Below are positions 37,226 through 49,626 of a stretch of 64,000 nucleotides of DNA, piece by piece. Position 1 is the first letter of the stretch; each line of letters opens with the position of its first letter. A program made the position numbers and the translations under genes. The DNA comes from Balaenoptera acutorostrata. Its lineage: Eukaryota > Chordata > Mammalia > Artiodactyla > Balaenopteridae. The DNA is taken from positions 63,517,006-63,581,005 of the forward strand of contig NC_080080.1 of the NCBI RefSeq assembly GCF_949987535.1. The letters run 5' to 3'. Under the pieces are notes generated by a model. It made no database searches, was not told where the DNA came from, and was given only the letters and a program-made list of their open reading frames with translations.

Positions 37226-37834
37226 GATTTGAACCTTACATAAGTCAAGAGTATCTTTTGGTGAACCCAAGTAAGATAAAATATCTCCAGAATGAAATCT
37301 GTGGTTGCTTAATTAAATTATTATATCCAGATATTACTGAGTGTTATTTTGCAAATTATCACTTTTGGGGCATTATAGAAGTGGGTACTGCAGATGTCCC
37401 ACCACCTCACATACATTTTAGAATAGGATTTTTAAAAATTTCCCTCAAGTTAACTACAAAATCATGTTACTTTCTATGTGTTATATCATCTATGTGTGTG
37501 TATTTACACACACATACATTATAGGCCAAATATATATTGTATTCCTTAAGAACATAATTCCTTTGGAAAACAAGTTTTGGAACTGGATGCATCAACTGTG
37601 TCAATACTACATACACAATATTTTAATTTAGGCTTAGAGGTCAGAAAACAGAAATGGATGCTTTGTTTACCTCCAAGGATTAAACAAACATAATAGACAA
37701 ACACTAATTTATACAATGAATAATAAAAGGAAAACAAGATTATGATAAAATATGTATAATATGTGCAAAACTCAATATATATATATGCCTATGATTCCCA
37801 GAAACCATTATATTTCCTGGAGGAAAAGACAAGC

Positions 37835-37970
37835 TTATTTAAACCAGTATAGGTAGTTTGACGTTACTCCTGCAAAACAAAGATTGTCAGTACAAGACCC
37901 CCCGTAACTGGGAGGGCAAGCTGAACATGGTACCCCTACTTTATATGGTGCTTCTCCAATCCAGTTGCCC
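37835..37970 (-). CDS. PI15: PI15 coding exon 6: C-terminus and stop codon
   Basis: Encodes the last base of K214, residues 215-258 and the TAA stop at 37837-37835. It starts [10 protein letters not shown], finishing CAP signature 2 ([12 protein letters not shown]). It then gives the cysteine-containing tail with C229, C232, C240 and C245, ending YLYWFK. No LCCL domain follows, which separates PI15 from CRISPLD1/2. The acceptor has a strong T tract but ends CGAG instead of CAG or TAG, an uncommon arrangement. No other nearby AG keeps the frame. The tail has A232 (PCSAC) and A247 (CFAG); as I recall, human PI15 differs at both. Confidence 0.95.
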
Positions 37971-40900
37971 CTCGAAAAAAAAGAAGAGAGCATTAGTGCT
38001 ACTTGCCTATTCTTTAAAATCTGATTGTCCTTAAGCACATGATCACGTGTTGACATGTGATGATATTTTTAGAAGTCTGTCATTTTAGAAAAGCACTAAA
38101 AGTTATAACCATTTCTTATTTCTACAGTAACTTGTCCTGTATATCTTACTTTTAAAATGTTTTCTTTCCAAGTAAATTAATATTGTGTTAATTTACAGAT
38201 AAGAAGTGAGGCACTACAATGCATGGTGACATTATTAGTCATCTGACACCAGGCTTGATGCTCTATCCACTCACCACAGGTGCCTGGTTCCTGCAGCAGC
38301 CTTCTAGAGCACATGGGCTGTGTCCACTTAAACTTACTTCTTAAAAAAACTCATGCTAATGTTATTATAAAGATAGTAAAGTATATACAGATATAGATAT
38401 ATACATGTTCATTATATATATAAAAATATATACATGTAATTCTGGGACGCTTAGAAACGGTGAAATGAGCAAGAAGTTGTTACAAGCATAAAAAATAGGT
38501 ATTAAGTGTTCAAAGGATTTCTTTCTCAAGTTGAAAAAATAGTTTAGATTCTCAATATTCATAAAATGAGATACGGAAAACTCAGTAAGAGAATAATGGC
38601 TCACAGAAGCAGCCATGAAAGGTGATTCCAAAACATTTTCCCATATGTAAACTCATAGTTATAATTTTTAGTAATAGTATTAGTTCTTTTATAATGCTGA
38701 ACCTATTTAACTGAATTATTATGAGTTATCAATATTTTTCTTCATCTGTAATTATGGCCATGATTATAGTGATACACCAAATTCACCATTTAGGGTAGTT
38801 AAAAACAGCCACAATGCCTTATGTTATTAAACTCTTTGAGCTGCGAGGAAGGAGGCAATGAACGTATTCTCAGTAGCATGGTGATTAGTAACTACAGTAC
38901 TAAGAGACAGCAATACAGCCCGTGATGTGAAGGAAATTGAATGGTCAGGAGAAAATTTGGTTGTAGATAGTAAAAAGTCAGGGTTGAAGATAAGACAACA
39001 GTGTAAAGGCTAAAATATGAAACAAGTGGGTCTCATCTTTAAGACCTAAATAAGACCAAGCAGGTGACTCATACAGTGCATCTACCAGACATGAAAATAT
39101 CCTTATTCAGTCAGTTGAAAGGTCACATTTTTATCTATAAAATATCTGTAAAGGAAAATTTGTCTGTAAAATGAAAAATATGCTGATTATTCATATTACA
39201 AAATGAGATGAGATTCCAAGGCTTCCCACCTCTATCTAGCTTATTCTACACTCTGCCTTCCAGAGACGCTTCCTCAAGCATAATTTTGGTAATGTTACAT
39301 GTTTGCTTATGAACATTCAAGGAGGTCCATTCATCAAGAGTGCAGCTCACTCCTTTATCCTAATCTCTCCCATTCTATATTCATAATCTTATTTCCCTCT
39401 ATATCTTTACCCAAACCTATAAAAATATATGAACCCAGCCTGTGGTATTTTAATTTCATATTTTTCAACTTATTTTACATAGCTTTTAGAAATTACACAG
39501 CACATATTTTTGGTAATGTTAACTTAGAAATACAATTTTATTATATAAAAATTATTATATATTATATTACAAACTTTTACACGAATGGAGGATAATTGTA
39601 TTCAGTAGTAGATCAGTCAGTTGATAAACTTATATTATTCTTCCTTCTAATTTTTATTCTGTTTCATCTAATTCAATTCATTCTCATTCTCTCATTTCTC
39701 TCTCTTTCTCTCTCTGTCTCTGTCTCTGTCTCCCCCCCCTCAACCCCTTTCCTTCTCTGTTTTATTTTGCCCCTGAAAAACAGTTATACTTGAGATAACT
39801 TCATATTGGGATTGGAAGAAACATATCAACTATCAGTCAGGATTTTAAAACTTTCTTCATTGCCTAGGATTCAAAAGAATGGTTCTCTATTACAGCAAAT
39901 ATAGCATACTAACACAATATCTTAAACTCTTAGACTTATAAAACAATCAGACATCTCATCAATAATACTACAAAATTCCAATCATTGGCCAAAAACAGAA
40001 TAGTTAAATGAATGTAATAAAAAAAACCTCTTTCACTATTTGAGTACTACTTGGCCTATTTATGTCAGAAAGAAGGGTTAAAGTCTTAATAGGAAAATAT
40101 ACAGTATAAAACTGAAAATATCAAACAAATGCAGTTTTAATGCTTATCATAATGCCGCCACATTTTACTTTCCAAATCTTACTATTCTAATAACTGTGGA
40201 GAAGGGACCATCGGGAAAATTGCTATTTTTCTAACTTTGCAAAAACACTGCCACTGGCATACTACCATATAAATGAGTAATGCAGTTATTTGTGAAACAT
40301 TTTCTCATTCCCTCCCCATACTGGCAAAGCTGGAGAAAATCTTTGTTTGGGACTTACTTTGGAAGACACCAGGAGTGTCATAAATCCTTTGTACATTTTA
40401 GTATTTATTCCAAATGGGAACAGACTCATGTATAAATACTGGAACATTTTATCCAAAGAGTCATTGTTATCAAAAAGGCATTTTATCAGATGTTAACAAA
40501 TGCTTATTTATCCTCATATTATAAAGAATGTTCATAAATATGAGCCTATTTTATAATCTTTGATCAATTTTCACAATACCTTTTTATGTATGCCATAAGA
40601 AGAAATTACTGAATATTTTTTATACTGAAATTTAAATCACGGCAAAGCTTTCATTAAAAAGAAGTCATAGCATTTAAATTTTCCCTTTTGATTCTGAATG
40701 CCTCCTTAACCATCTATGGAAAAAGTAAACTGTGATTTTAATTTTACTCTTAAAAGAAAGAAGAAGGGCTTGTTTTGCTTTCCTAGTGAAAAAGCTAAGC
40801 CAACATTCTAGTACTGATTGATGAGAATATTGTGGTGTTGATAAATTCCCTAGAAGATTCTTTCCTGATGCCTTTTATCAAAAGCCTAGAAGCATGTTTA

Positions 40901-41176
40901 TTTTATAATTACCATGTCTAAAGAAAGATGGTAAGGAGAATTTAGTGACTCTCCAAATCACAAATAGCCTTGCCTGCAATTTTAATCTAGAATCCTTGTG
41001 AAAAGAAACCTTTCAGCTTATAACTTTTCAGATATACAAGAAGATGGAAGATTTGAGGATTAGTGCTTGTTAGTTAAGTCTTACTCATATTATTTACCTG
41101 TTAAAAATATCTATCAGACTGAAGATATTTAACATCATTAAAGATTCCAAGAAGTAGAATCCAACTGGATACTTAC
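37971..41176 (-). other. PI15 intron 5 (3.2 kb)
   Basis: AT-rich intron with consensus donor GTAAGT and a CGAG acceptor. It contains a pyrimidine-rich run (39690-39737) and otherwise single-copy sequence with no recognisable exon or young repeat. Confidence 0.9.
39690..39737 (+). repeat. TCTCTG/TCTCTT pyrimidine run
   Basis: Low-complexity CT-rich tract in intron 5. Confidence 0.9.
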
Positions 41177-41292
41177 TTTGGGGCATAGTTGCATACCAAA
41201 TAAACTGCACTGCGCCATACAGCTCCCCAAACATTCATGTTTTGACAAGTATGAATTGCACATCCTATTCGATTGGAAGTGGCCCAAACCAT
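41177..41292 (-). CDS. PI15: PI15 coding exon 5: CAP signature 1 and 2 region
   Basis: Encodes residues 176-213 and two bases of the codon for K214. It opens [11 protein letters not shown], completing CAP signature 1 (HYTQMVWATS) across the exon 4-5 junction. It closes YLVCNYAP, the first half of CAP signature 2. C186, C191 and C209 are disulfide candidates. The acceptor is CTCAG; the donor GTAAGT at 41176-41171 is a full consensus. The preceding intron is only 121 bp, while the next one is 3.2 kb. Confidence 0.96.
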
Positions 41293-41413
41293 CTGAGAAA
41301 GTAAATCGATATACTGTTACTGAAGTTGGAGCTAAGAAAATTCATGTTCACCAAAATAGTAAGAGCATTTTTTAAAAGTATGAATCAAAAATGAACAAAA
41401 CAGTTAAAATAAC
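41293..41413 (-). other. PI15 intron 4 (121 bp)
   Basis: Very short intron with a weak donor (GTTATT) and a good acceptor (TTTCTCAG). Its length is not a multiple of three, and read-through stops after 13 codons. Confidence 0.92.
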
Positions 41414-41546
41414 CTGTGTATAATGTGTGCACATGGGGCCAAAACATCTCATAGGACATCTGGGATTGCAATCCTGGGGATATGGAAAAGCATAATCTTT
41501 CACTTCATCATACCATGGCTTGACCAACTGGAGAATAGAGCGATAT
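41414..41546 (-). CDS. PI15: PI15 coding exon 4: CAP domain with second tetrad half
   Basis: Encodes the last base of R131 and residues 132-175, from YRSILQ to THYTQ. E145 (in WYDEVKDY) and H172 (in CTHYTQ) align with the second glutamate and second histidine of the CAP tetrad. A dense cysteine cluster (C157, C161, C165, C170) is typical of the PI15/CRISPLD branch. CAP signature 1 begins here and is finished by exon 5. The acceptor is CTAG. The donor after 41414 reads GTTATT, a poor match to GTRAGT beyond the obligatory GT. If intron 4 is retained, the frame reads 13 more residues and stops. Confidence 0.95.
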
Positions 41547-42546
41547 CTAGATATCAAGAAACACAATGAGAACTTAGAGTACAGTAGTGGCAATATATAG
41601 TGGACTCACGTTAAATTATAAGTTAATTGGTTCTTTTGCAGATTATTCATGGTAAATCAAGAGCATACCCACCCCTCACAATTACCATCATCACCTAGTA
41701 GAATCCCCTATTCCTCCAAGTAGAGCCAAGCATGAAAATGCCCAGGAGTGGAGCAAGTAATTCTGTATTTGTCTAAGTATGTGTCTGGTTGTTTCAAAAA
41801 GAGAAATGCAAATCTTTCAGGAATTATCATCTTTATCTTGTTTTACCAATGTCAAAAATTTCTTCCATCAGAATCTTATATACAATTAAGAATTAGATAT
41901 ATAAAAGAAGCTGTGATACTAGACTCAGTGTGGATTTTTTTTCCCTTAAACTTGAATCATTTTAATTTAATGATTGTACACCTGATTTTCCTCCCCTATA
42001 TGGAAGAGAATGAGTCTTTGGAATATTGGATGATGACATTCCACAGTGGTAGAAAAATTATCCTATTACTGGGAACAGCTTTATCCATTGTTGCATATAC
42101 TTGCATATACATACATGTGCCTATGTATATATACATATATGTGTAAATATATTGAATTTGTACAACGCACACAGATACAGGTATATGCAAACATGGGAAG
42201 GTTGCATACACAATAATGGCTTCTGCCACCATCAAGGGATTTTTCTGAGGTAGAAGAGATAGGATACAGGATACAGCCTGATCCTTTCAAAGATTCTGTG
42301 AGATAAGTGTAGAATACAGGCTAAGGGAGGGTGTTCCAAGGGTGAAAGGGAAAACTGGTTTTTTTAGGCCCTTTTAAAAAATTAAATAATCCTTGAAGAC
42401 ATCTAAAACAGTCATAGGCCAAGCATCAGTGCCTGACACATAGTGAGCCCTCTTGCAGATATTACTTGAAATTGGTGTCACTAACCTTGGAGTCCATAAG
42501 CAATAAAGTTGTGTGGATAAACAGTACCAGTGAAACTACTTCCTAC
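41547..42546 (-). other. PI15 intron 3 (1.0 kb)
   Basis: Lies between exons 3 and 4. It holds an AT/GT-rich patch (42090-42150) and a short MIR-like piece (about 42400-42470). Confidence 0.9.
42400..42470 (+). mobile_element. MIR fragment
   Basis: CAGTGCCTGACACATAGTGAG tail motif of MIR, in intron 3. Confidence 0.6.
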
Positions 42547-42665
42547 CTTCCAGTTCGTACAGATAGATTTTGACCCAAAAATCTCAATAAGTAAGAAGGT
42601 CCATGGTCCCAAATGCAAGTAGCTGCCCAAGCCTCTGCAGATTTTGCAAGATTTTCATCCCAGAC
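42547..42665 (-). CDS. PI15: PI15 coding exon 3: CAP domain, central part
   Basis: Encodes residues 92-130 and two bases of the codon for R131. It starts [14 protein letters not shown] and ends SVRTG. By alignment with the GAPR-1/CRISP fold, H112 (in WDHGPS) is the first histidine of the CAP tetrad. Residues 122-125 (GQNL) match the G[EQ]N[LIV] signature with glutamine where many CAP proteins have glutamate. N124-L-S126 is a third N-glycosylation sequon. C108 is a conserved disulfide cysteine. The acceptor is a CAG after a pyrimidine tract; the donor is GTAGGA at 42546. The exon follows a 19.3-kb intron and precedes a 1.0-kb intron. Confidence 0.96.
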
Positions 42666-43114
42666 CTGTGAAAGGGAAAAAAACCTTCAGCTTTACTGGG
42701 TTTGCTAGTAGCAAACAGAAAGAGAAAAGAAATGGCACTACTATTTCCTAAAGTTCTTTTAATTCTGCTTCCTGACTAGAAGAAAGCAAATTTAGACCAT
42801 TGTTATTCAGAGTTCTACAGTGCAATATTGTTATTCCTCAAAAATCTTTATTGTTTCTACAGGGCCATCTAGACCCAATGTCCAGACATCAATTTTGGTA
42901 AAGGATAGGTTAACAAAAATATGGTATCCAGATGTAACTTGGAGATACCTCATACTGACCACTGAAGTTTGAATCCACCAAAGTCAATTGATTTCCCTAG
43001 AGTTTATTCACAGCAAAAAGGAGCCATGCTATTGATATATCTTAAAAATTAATGAGATCAAATTTATTTAAATCAATGTACCAAAATTAACAATGTCTCA
43101 TATTATAGTCTAAC

Positions 43115-43986
43115 TTTTTTATTGAGATATAATTGCTATATAACATTATGAGTTTCAGGTGTACAACTTAATGATTTTTATGTACATATATAACGTGAAA
43201 TGATCACCACAATAAGTCTAGTTGACATCCATCACCACACACAGTTACAAATTTCTTTTCTTGTGAAGAGAACTTTTAAGATCTATTCTCTTAGCAGCAT
43301 TCAAATATACGATACAGTATTATTAACTATAGTCACCATGCTGCATATTACATCCTCAGGATTTATTTTATAACTGAAAGTTTGTACCTTTTAACCACCT
43401 TCACATATTTCACACACCCCACCCCCCAACCTCTGGCAGCCACCTATCTGCTCTCTAGATCTATGAGTTCAGTATTGTTTTTGTTGTTGTTGTTTTAGAT
43501 TCCACATATATGTGAGATCATAAGTTATTTGTCTCTTTCTGACTTATTTCACTTACCATAATGCCCTTAAGTTCCATCCATGTTGTCACAAATGGCAAGA
43601 TTTCCTTGTTTATTATGGCTGAATAATATTCCATTTATCTACTTATTTGTTGATGGACAATTAGGCTGCTTCCATATCTTGGCTATTGTAAATCGTGCTG
43701 CTATGAACATTGGGGTGAAGGTATCTTTTTGAGTTAGTATTTTAGTTTCCAGACTAATACCCAGAAGTGGAATTGCTATATCATATGTTAGTTCTATTTT
43801 AATTTTTTTGAGGGCACTCTATACTGTTTTCCATAGTGGCTGCACCAATTTACATTCCCACCAACAGTGCCCAAGGTTCCCTTTTCTCCACATCCTCACC
43901 AACACTTGTTATTTCTTGACTTTTTGACAATAGCCATTCTAACAGGTGTGAGATGATGTCTCACTGTGGTTTTGATTTGCATTTAT
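43115..43986 (-). mobile_element. 5'-truncated L1 (L1MA/B-like), antisense on the plus strand
   Basis: Starts with a short T run and the complement of an L1 3' UTR ('attgagatataattgctatataacatt'), then the antisense C-terminal ORF2 region ('tccatttatctacttatttgttgatggacaa', 'ggaattgctatatcatatgttag'). Possible target duplication TCTAACTTTTT (43109-43119) / TCCAACTTTTA (43987-43997). It is in the same transcriptional sense as PI15. Confidence 0.85.
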
Positions 43987-46900
43987 TCCAACTTTTAAAG
44001 GTCAAACTATATTAAATTATAATATGATATAAATGATATTTTATATCATTTGAATATTTGATAGTAATAATAATATTAGAACTTACATTTTAATTGTTAT
44101 GAGCTGGAAACATAGATTTATTTAATGTAACAATGTATTTAAGTGAAAGGAAGTTAATTTAGTGACTTTGAAATAAAATAGGAAAAAAACTGATGAACCC
44201 TTCAGAAACACTTTTACCCTAGGAGGCCACGGCACCCACCCTGAAAAAAGATTTCTTAGTTACTTAGAAGTTGTCTTAAATTAGAAAAACAAAGTCATCT
44301 TAACATAAATCTATCTAGAATTACATTAAAATAAATGCACTCACAAAATTACATGAAATCAGAATTATCAAGGAAGGATCTGGAGTAATTCTATGGTGAC
44401 AGTGGCCACATCTCCACTGTCTGTGTAAAAAGAAAGATCATTCAAAAAGCTATAGTAAAATATGCTTTCCTTAATTATCCAGCATATAATCTGCCCATTT
44501 TGTGGATTAATTAAATGTGGCAAAACATTGCATAATACCCTTTTAATAAGTAAGTAATCAGTGCTAAATACAGTATATAAATGGAAAATACTCATTCTAT
44601 AATATTTTAATAGTGTCTCTTTATATACTTGTTTTCTCCTTTGAATTGTATCATGCTTTTTTACAGTTATAAAAAATATTTTGTATTATGCTTTCACACT
44701 TAGCTCTGTAAAATAATCATTTGATATGTTTTATGAATTATTACTTCAAACCTCTCCTTTTGTTTGTAAAAATTCTGTGCAGAAATATCAGTGACGCAAA
44801 ATAAATTTACAATGAAAATCATAGTATTCTAGAACTGAAATTTACTTTTAAAAGCATTTTGTTTGGCTAATAATAGATTCATCTAGTATTTATTCTTCTG
44901 ATATTTTTAATGAAATATGGATTTACAAAATATGGATTTCAGTTCACCAAAATGCAAAATATTACCATTAGATCACAAATGAATTTTAGATGGAATAGCA
45001 TCAACAAATTATGTCTCTGAGCTAATTGTAGTCACTTTGGGAAAAAAGTACATCTAAATATTATTAACATATTGAAGTGGTGTGCACTCAGAACAATAAC
45101 TGCTAAAAACACGGCTTTTCTGTGTTTTTATATAATCTTTCTAAAAACAGTCTTTCTTATAGTCTTGTTCCGAAATATCAGCACTGTATAGCACAAATAA
45201 TACTGAAAAAGAAAATAAAATATCTTGTATTCTAACCCTAAGCCTACTGCTAAGATCATCTGCGACTGAGGACATGTCAATTATTCTGTCTCCCAGTTAA
45301 CTCATCTCTAGGGTCCCTTTCTTCTTCAGCATTTCATGATTTGGTATACCTGAGTAACTCCAGCATCAGAATCAGGAAGAGCTGTTATATTGACCTATGA
45401 CTTGTTCAGTTCTAGCCTTTTCCATACCACAGAGAGAGGAAACCTAGATTCTTCACAAAATAATTTAAAATATTGAAGGCAGTTAAAAAATGTAAAGTAA
45501 TTTAGCATATATAATTCTATATGCTTACTCATATACTTAAAACTTATTATGTATGTCAAAGAGATAAACCAAAGAGTTCATGCCTGAAAAATATCTTACA
45601 TGAGCCCATTTAAAAATTATTATAAAGGATTTTGATAGGAATACCATGTATTTAGCATTACTGATGCCTACATTTTTAGGTGTTTCTATGTACAGATATC
45701 ATAATTAAAATTTTTGAGATGATAGTTGTGAGGGAGGAGAGATGACCACTTTTTTTCATCTCTCCATGTTTGCTTTTAGGAAACTGATGGGAGAGATTTC
45801 TGCCTGTCCCTGAAGGAAGATGCTGGAGACCCTGGCAGCACTGGCCAGGTCCCACACAGAGAGTGGGATCATTTTGCCTTCCCATGGGAGACATACCAAC
45901 TGTCTCTCTGATGCCCACTGCAGAGGAAGTCAGAAAGTCCTGTGCTCTTTCTTGCCTGTTTGTCCCCAGGCAGGACTCACACCCATCCTGTAAAGAGGGG
46001 AAGATCCAGCTCTGAAATTTAGGAATTGCATATCTACTGTATTTGCTGTCTCTGTCTTTCTCCATTGGTACAACTCCCAGGAGAATATGGGTGAGTGATG
46101 TATCCCTTTAATCCACAGTCGTATTTAAATCTATTAATACGATGAGAGGTCTTTCCGGGTTGAAAACAGCAAATAAGGATAGCTTCTTTCTTATCCAGAA
46201 GCTCTAAATGGCGATGAATGTTGCCAGTTTAACCATGTGAAAGAATTCTAACAACTTATACAAATTTAGGGAATGAAGTTGTAATCACCTAAGCATTTGA
46301 CTAATATATACATTTCTGGATGCTTAATGGATAATCTGTCTGCTGAATTTTGCTGAACATCTGTGATATTTATTTGAAATAATTTTAGTATCATACCCTA
46401 CAAATACAGCAAAAGAAGAAAGGTCACAGGTGTGTACTTACTTAACATTCTATGGAATGACTAGCAAATACGCAACATATTATTATCATTTGTTAGAAAT
46501 GCTAAACACCTTATATTTATTCAGCTTTTATGCAGCTAATAGCCTCGAATTCTGTATTTCTAGCTCTTGTCCCTCGAAATGGATAAAATACTTTCACAGA
46601 TAACTGAGTTGTGAACACTTAAAATCTTATCATGCCTTCCAAAGATTAGGCAAAAATTAAGAAAATTATGCATGGAGACAAAAAAACATTTACAGGAGCT
46701 AGTAGAAGTTAGATTTTATTATTAAATAACTCACAAAGTAAAGATGGCTTAAAACGGTGTCAGAGCATGCATGAGCCTCTATATGTGCCCTATCGCTCCA
46801 CACGGTTTTCTTCCATTCTTTGCTGTTGTGAGCCATTTAGTTGGTCAGCTTGTCAACTGACTGATTTAGCTCTGGACTAAAACGTTTACCATGAACTACT

Positions 46901-49292
46901 CTGCTTATAAATAAATGTAGCACCTTCTCTGTGGAAACCACATAGTCTGATTAAGCCATGAGAAACATCCAGAATTCAAACTGATGTCATTTCCATAGCT
47001 AGAAGAGTGTGGCTCTAAGAGATAGGAGGGACATGAAAAGAATGCAGACCCTCCTCAGGTCCAGAGGTCTTCAGAGGTTAAGCCAAAGAAATACAAAATT
47101 GAGTCAAAGAATGCCTCAGCATGGGAGAGAATCACTGACTTCCATAAGTTGAAGAATTAGAGAGTGATATGATCCAGCCCAAAGAAGAGGTTGTTTTATC
47201 AGCCATTTCCTTAAGTTTTGTTACCCACAACACAGTGGGCACCAGGACATCCGAAACTCCCTTCTTAAACCCCAGTCACTATCTCTGGACAGTAAGAAAT
47301 GTAGACCAACTGAAAGGCAACCCTGAAAATTACTTGAGACTATATCCCCAACATTGTTTGATATGACATACTGTTTTTCTTCAAGTGGGTAACATCTTTT
47401 AATTCCAAACGTAAGAAAGAAATGTAGAAGTGTTTGAAAGAATTAAATATAAGGTGTTAAAAAGGATAAATATTTCTAGGTAACGAACCTGTACATATTT
47501 GATATTATTAATATAGTGGTTCAGAGAATATGGCAACAGGTTATTAAAGCAATAGGTTAGCCTTGTAATTTCAACATAAAATATATCAATAATTATTTAT
47601 ATTTGTGGTTTTAAGTTAAAAATTTTAAGAAAATCTTGTTATAATTTTTAAACAGTATTGCAAAATTTAGAACTTAAGAGTCACTGTATTGCTTAGGCTT
47701 TTAAGACATTTAAATATATGGAAATTATTTTCAATAAGCCAATTGAAGTACTAAAGGTCAAATATGTTAAATCTATAAATGCAGCTTAAAATTTAAATTA
47801 ATTAGGTTTGTAAGTAGTAACAAACATTAAACAAATGCGATTGTCAAAACTTGCTAGATTTCTGAATAGAACAAAAATATATGTAAATGAAGCTAAATTA
47901 GAGGAGAACAAGAAATGTTAAATTTGAAAATGACCTCTTAAAAAATCTGTTCTGCACATGGAAACCACCTTCAAAGACATAAAATACTAAAAAACAAAAC
48001 TATCACACTGAGTTTTTGAAGACACATTTCTAAATTGGTTATTGTCTTGGATACTATGATAGCAATGGCATTGGAAACAGTATGGCATGTCGTATAGACA
48101 CTTATTTTCTTGGACTGACATGTGGTCATTTCTCATATATTTAGATAAAAAGTGAAGGCAGTTTAGATAGACAAGTTTTTGGCTTTTAAAAATAACTCAG
48201 CTGGGGCTCTTTGTTCTTTTTCTGGGTTAGACTGGGAAAGCAGTGCTGACTTATAGAAGTGAGAAAGAGCCATTAAAAAGATATTAAGTGATGACAAAAT
48301 TATTTTCCCTGAGGGCTGCCAGAAGCTTTTAAAAACACTTCATGGGCATCGTTGTGGTTTTGTTTTGAAAGTGGGGTTTATTCCCTTTCGGTGGAAATGC
48401 TTGTGAAGTGCCAATAAAGGAAACTGAGAGCTGAATATATGACCCAGTGTTAAACCAGACGGGAGGGAAGAATGGGCCTTGGTAAGACTGGAGGGGGTGG
48501 GGTGCGGCACAGGAAGAGAAAAGGATTTCCCCTGGGAAATTGGGGGCACTAATTAGATTAATTAAATGATATTAAACCGATTATACTTTAAAAGAGAACT
48601 AGTTAAGGAACTTGATTTTAAAAAAACTCCCGCAAGCCTCAAAAATGACCATAAATATGGGATCACATTATATCACAAAGTATCAACGTGGGGTCCTAAG
48701 CATTTTTTAAATGTTTAAACGAAAATATTGAAGACTTTCCTCAGGTAAGATGAGTGCTACCTTTCATGTAGGTGGGAAAGGTAAATTTCTATAAAAAGAA
48801 GACGTAAAAGTGTACTTTTTTAGAGGAATTCTGAACTGGATCATTGCCAGCAGCATAAAATTCTTAAAAACAAACACAAAAGGACTTCTCTTGACCCCTA
48901 TTCAGCTTCGTCTGCCAATGCACCATTCCTCTTCTCCCTTTTACAATGAAATTTCTCGAGTGTAGTCTTAACAGAGAATTTTCAGTTTTTCTTCTTCTAC
49001 TCTTGAGCCCACCCCAGGCAGGTTCCTCCCGCTACCTCCACTCTACCTCAATTGCTCACATCAATATCATAAATGGTCATTTCCTGGTCACTATTTTATT
49101 TGTTCTATCAGCAGCTTTTAGAATGCCTGACCACTTGCTCCTCCTGGACCCACTTCCATCCCCTGATTTCATGACCCCACCCTTGCCTTGTTTTTCTCTG
49201 GCTGCTGCCTTGTTTTTCTCCATATGTTTGCTGATTCTTCCTCATCTCCCTAACCTGTGCATGCTGGAGGGTTCCCAGGGTTCAAGCCATGT

Positions 49293-49352
49293 CTCTGTCT
49301 GTCTTTCTGTCTGTCTGTCTGTCTCTCTGTCTCTCTCTCCCTCTCTCTCTCT
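49293..49352 (+). repeat. (TCTG)n/(TC)n microsatellite
   Basis: TCTG units passing into TC units. Confidence 0.95.
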
Positions 49353-49626
49353 TCTGTTTCATCAATTCACTGCCTAGGTAATCACATCCAGTCTCACACA
49401 TTGAAATACTATTTATAAGCTGGTGGTATCCTTCCAAATTATATCTATAGACCTCCCCACTGAATTCCAGACTGATTTATCCATCTATCCACTTTAAACC
49501 TCTACTTAACAAGTCCAAAATTGAGTTCCAGTATCCACAACCCTACTGCCACTCCCTACACTCTAACCAGCTACTCCTACAGTCTTCCTCCCATCAGTGG
49601 ATGGCGTTACCCTTTTTCTTCTGGTT

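Larger units (their letters stand above)
32120..37834 (-). other. PI15: PI15 3' UTR (predicted, about 5.7 kb)
   Basis: AT-rich stretch following the stop codon, free of young transposons. Two AATAAA hexamers on the minus strand (32151-32146 and 32138-32133) are followed by a T/GT-rich stretch, the best polyadenylation arrangement in the region. Other AATAAA hexamers occur earlier (near 36632, 35465, 33474, 33259), so shorter 3' ends are possible. Contents: Pumilio-type TGTANATA elements at 33656-33663, 32358-32365 and 37501-37508; a CTCF-type motif at 33535-33549; an old L2-like piece in antisense at about 36780-37225; a short TG run at 36719-36740. Confidence 0.6.

Noticed and set aside
41372..41593. 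Single 73-codon gene on the minus strand
   Set aside because: It is exon 4 of PI15 with intronic read-through at both ends.
48946..49377. 143-codon plus frame with a hydrophobic start
   Set aside because: Sits in an old L1 3' region and a TCTG microsatellite; composition-driven.
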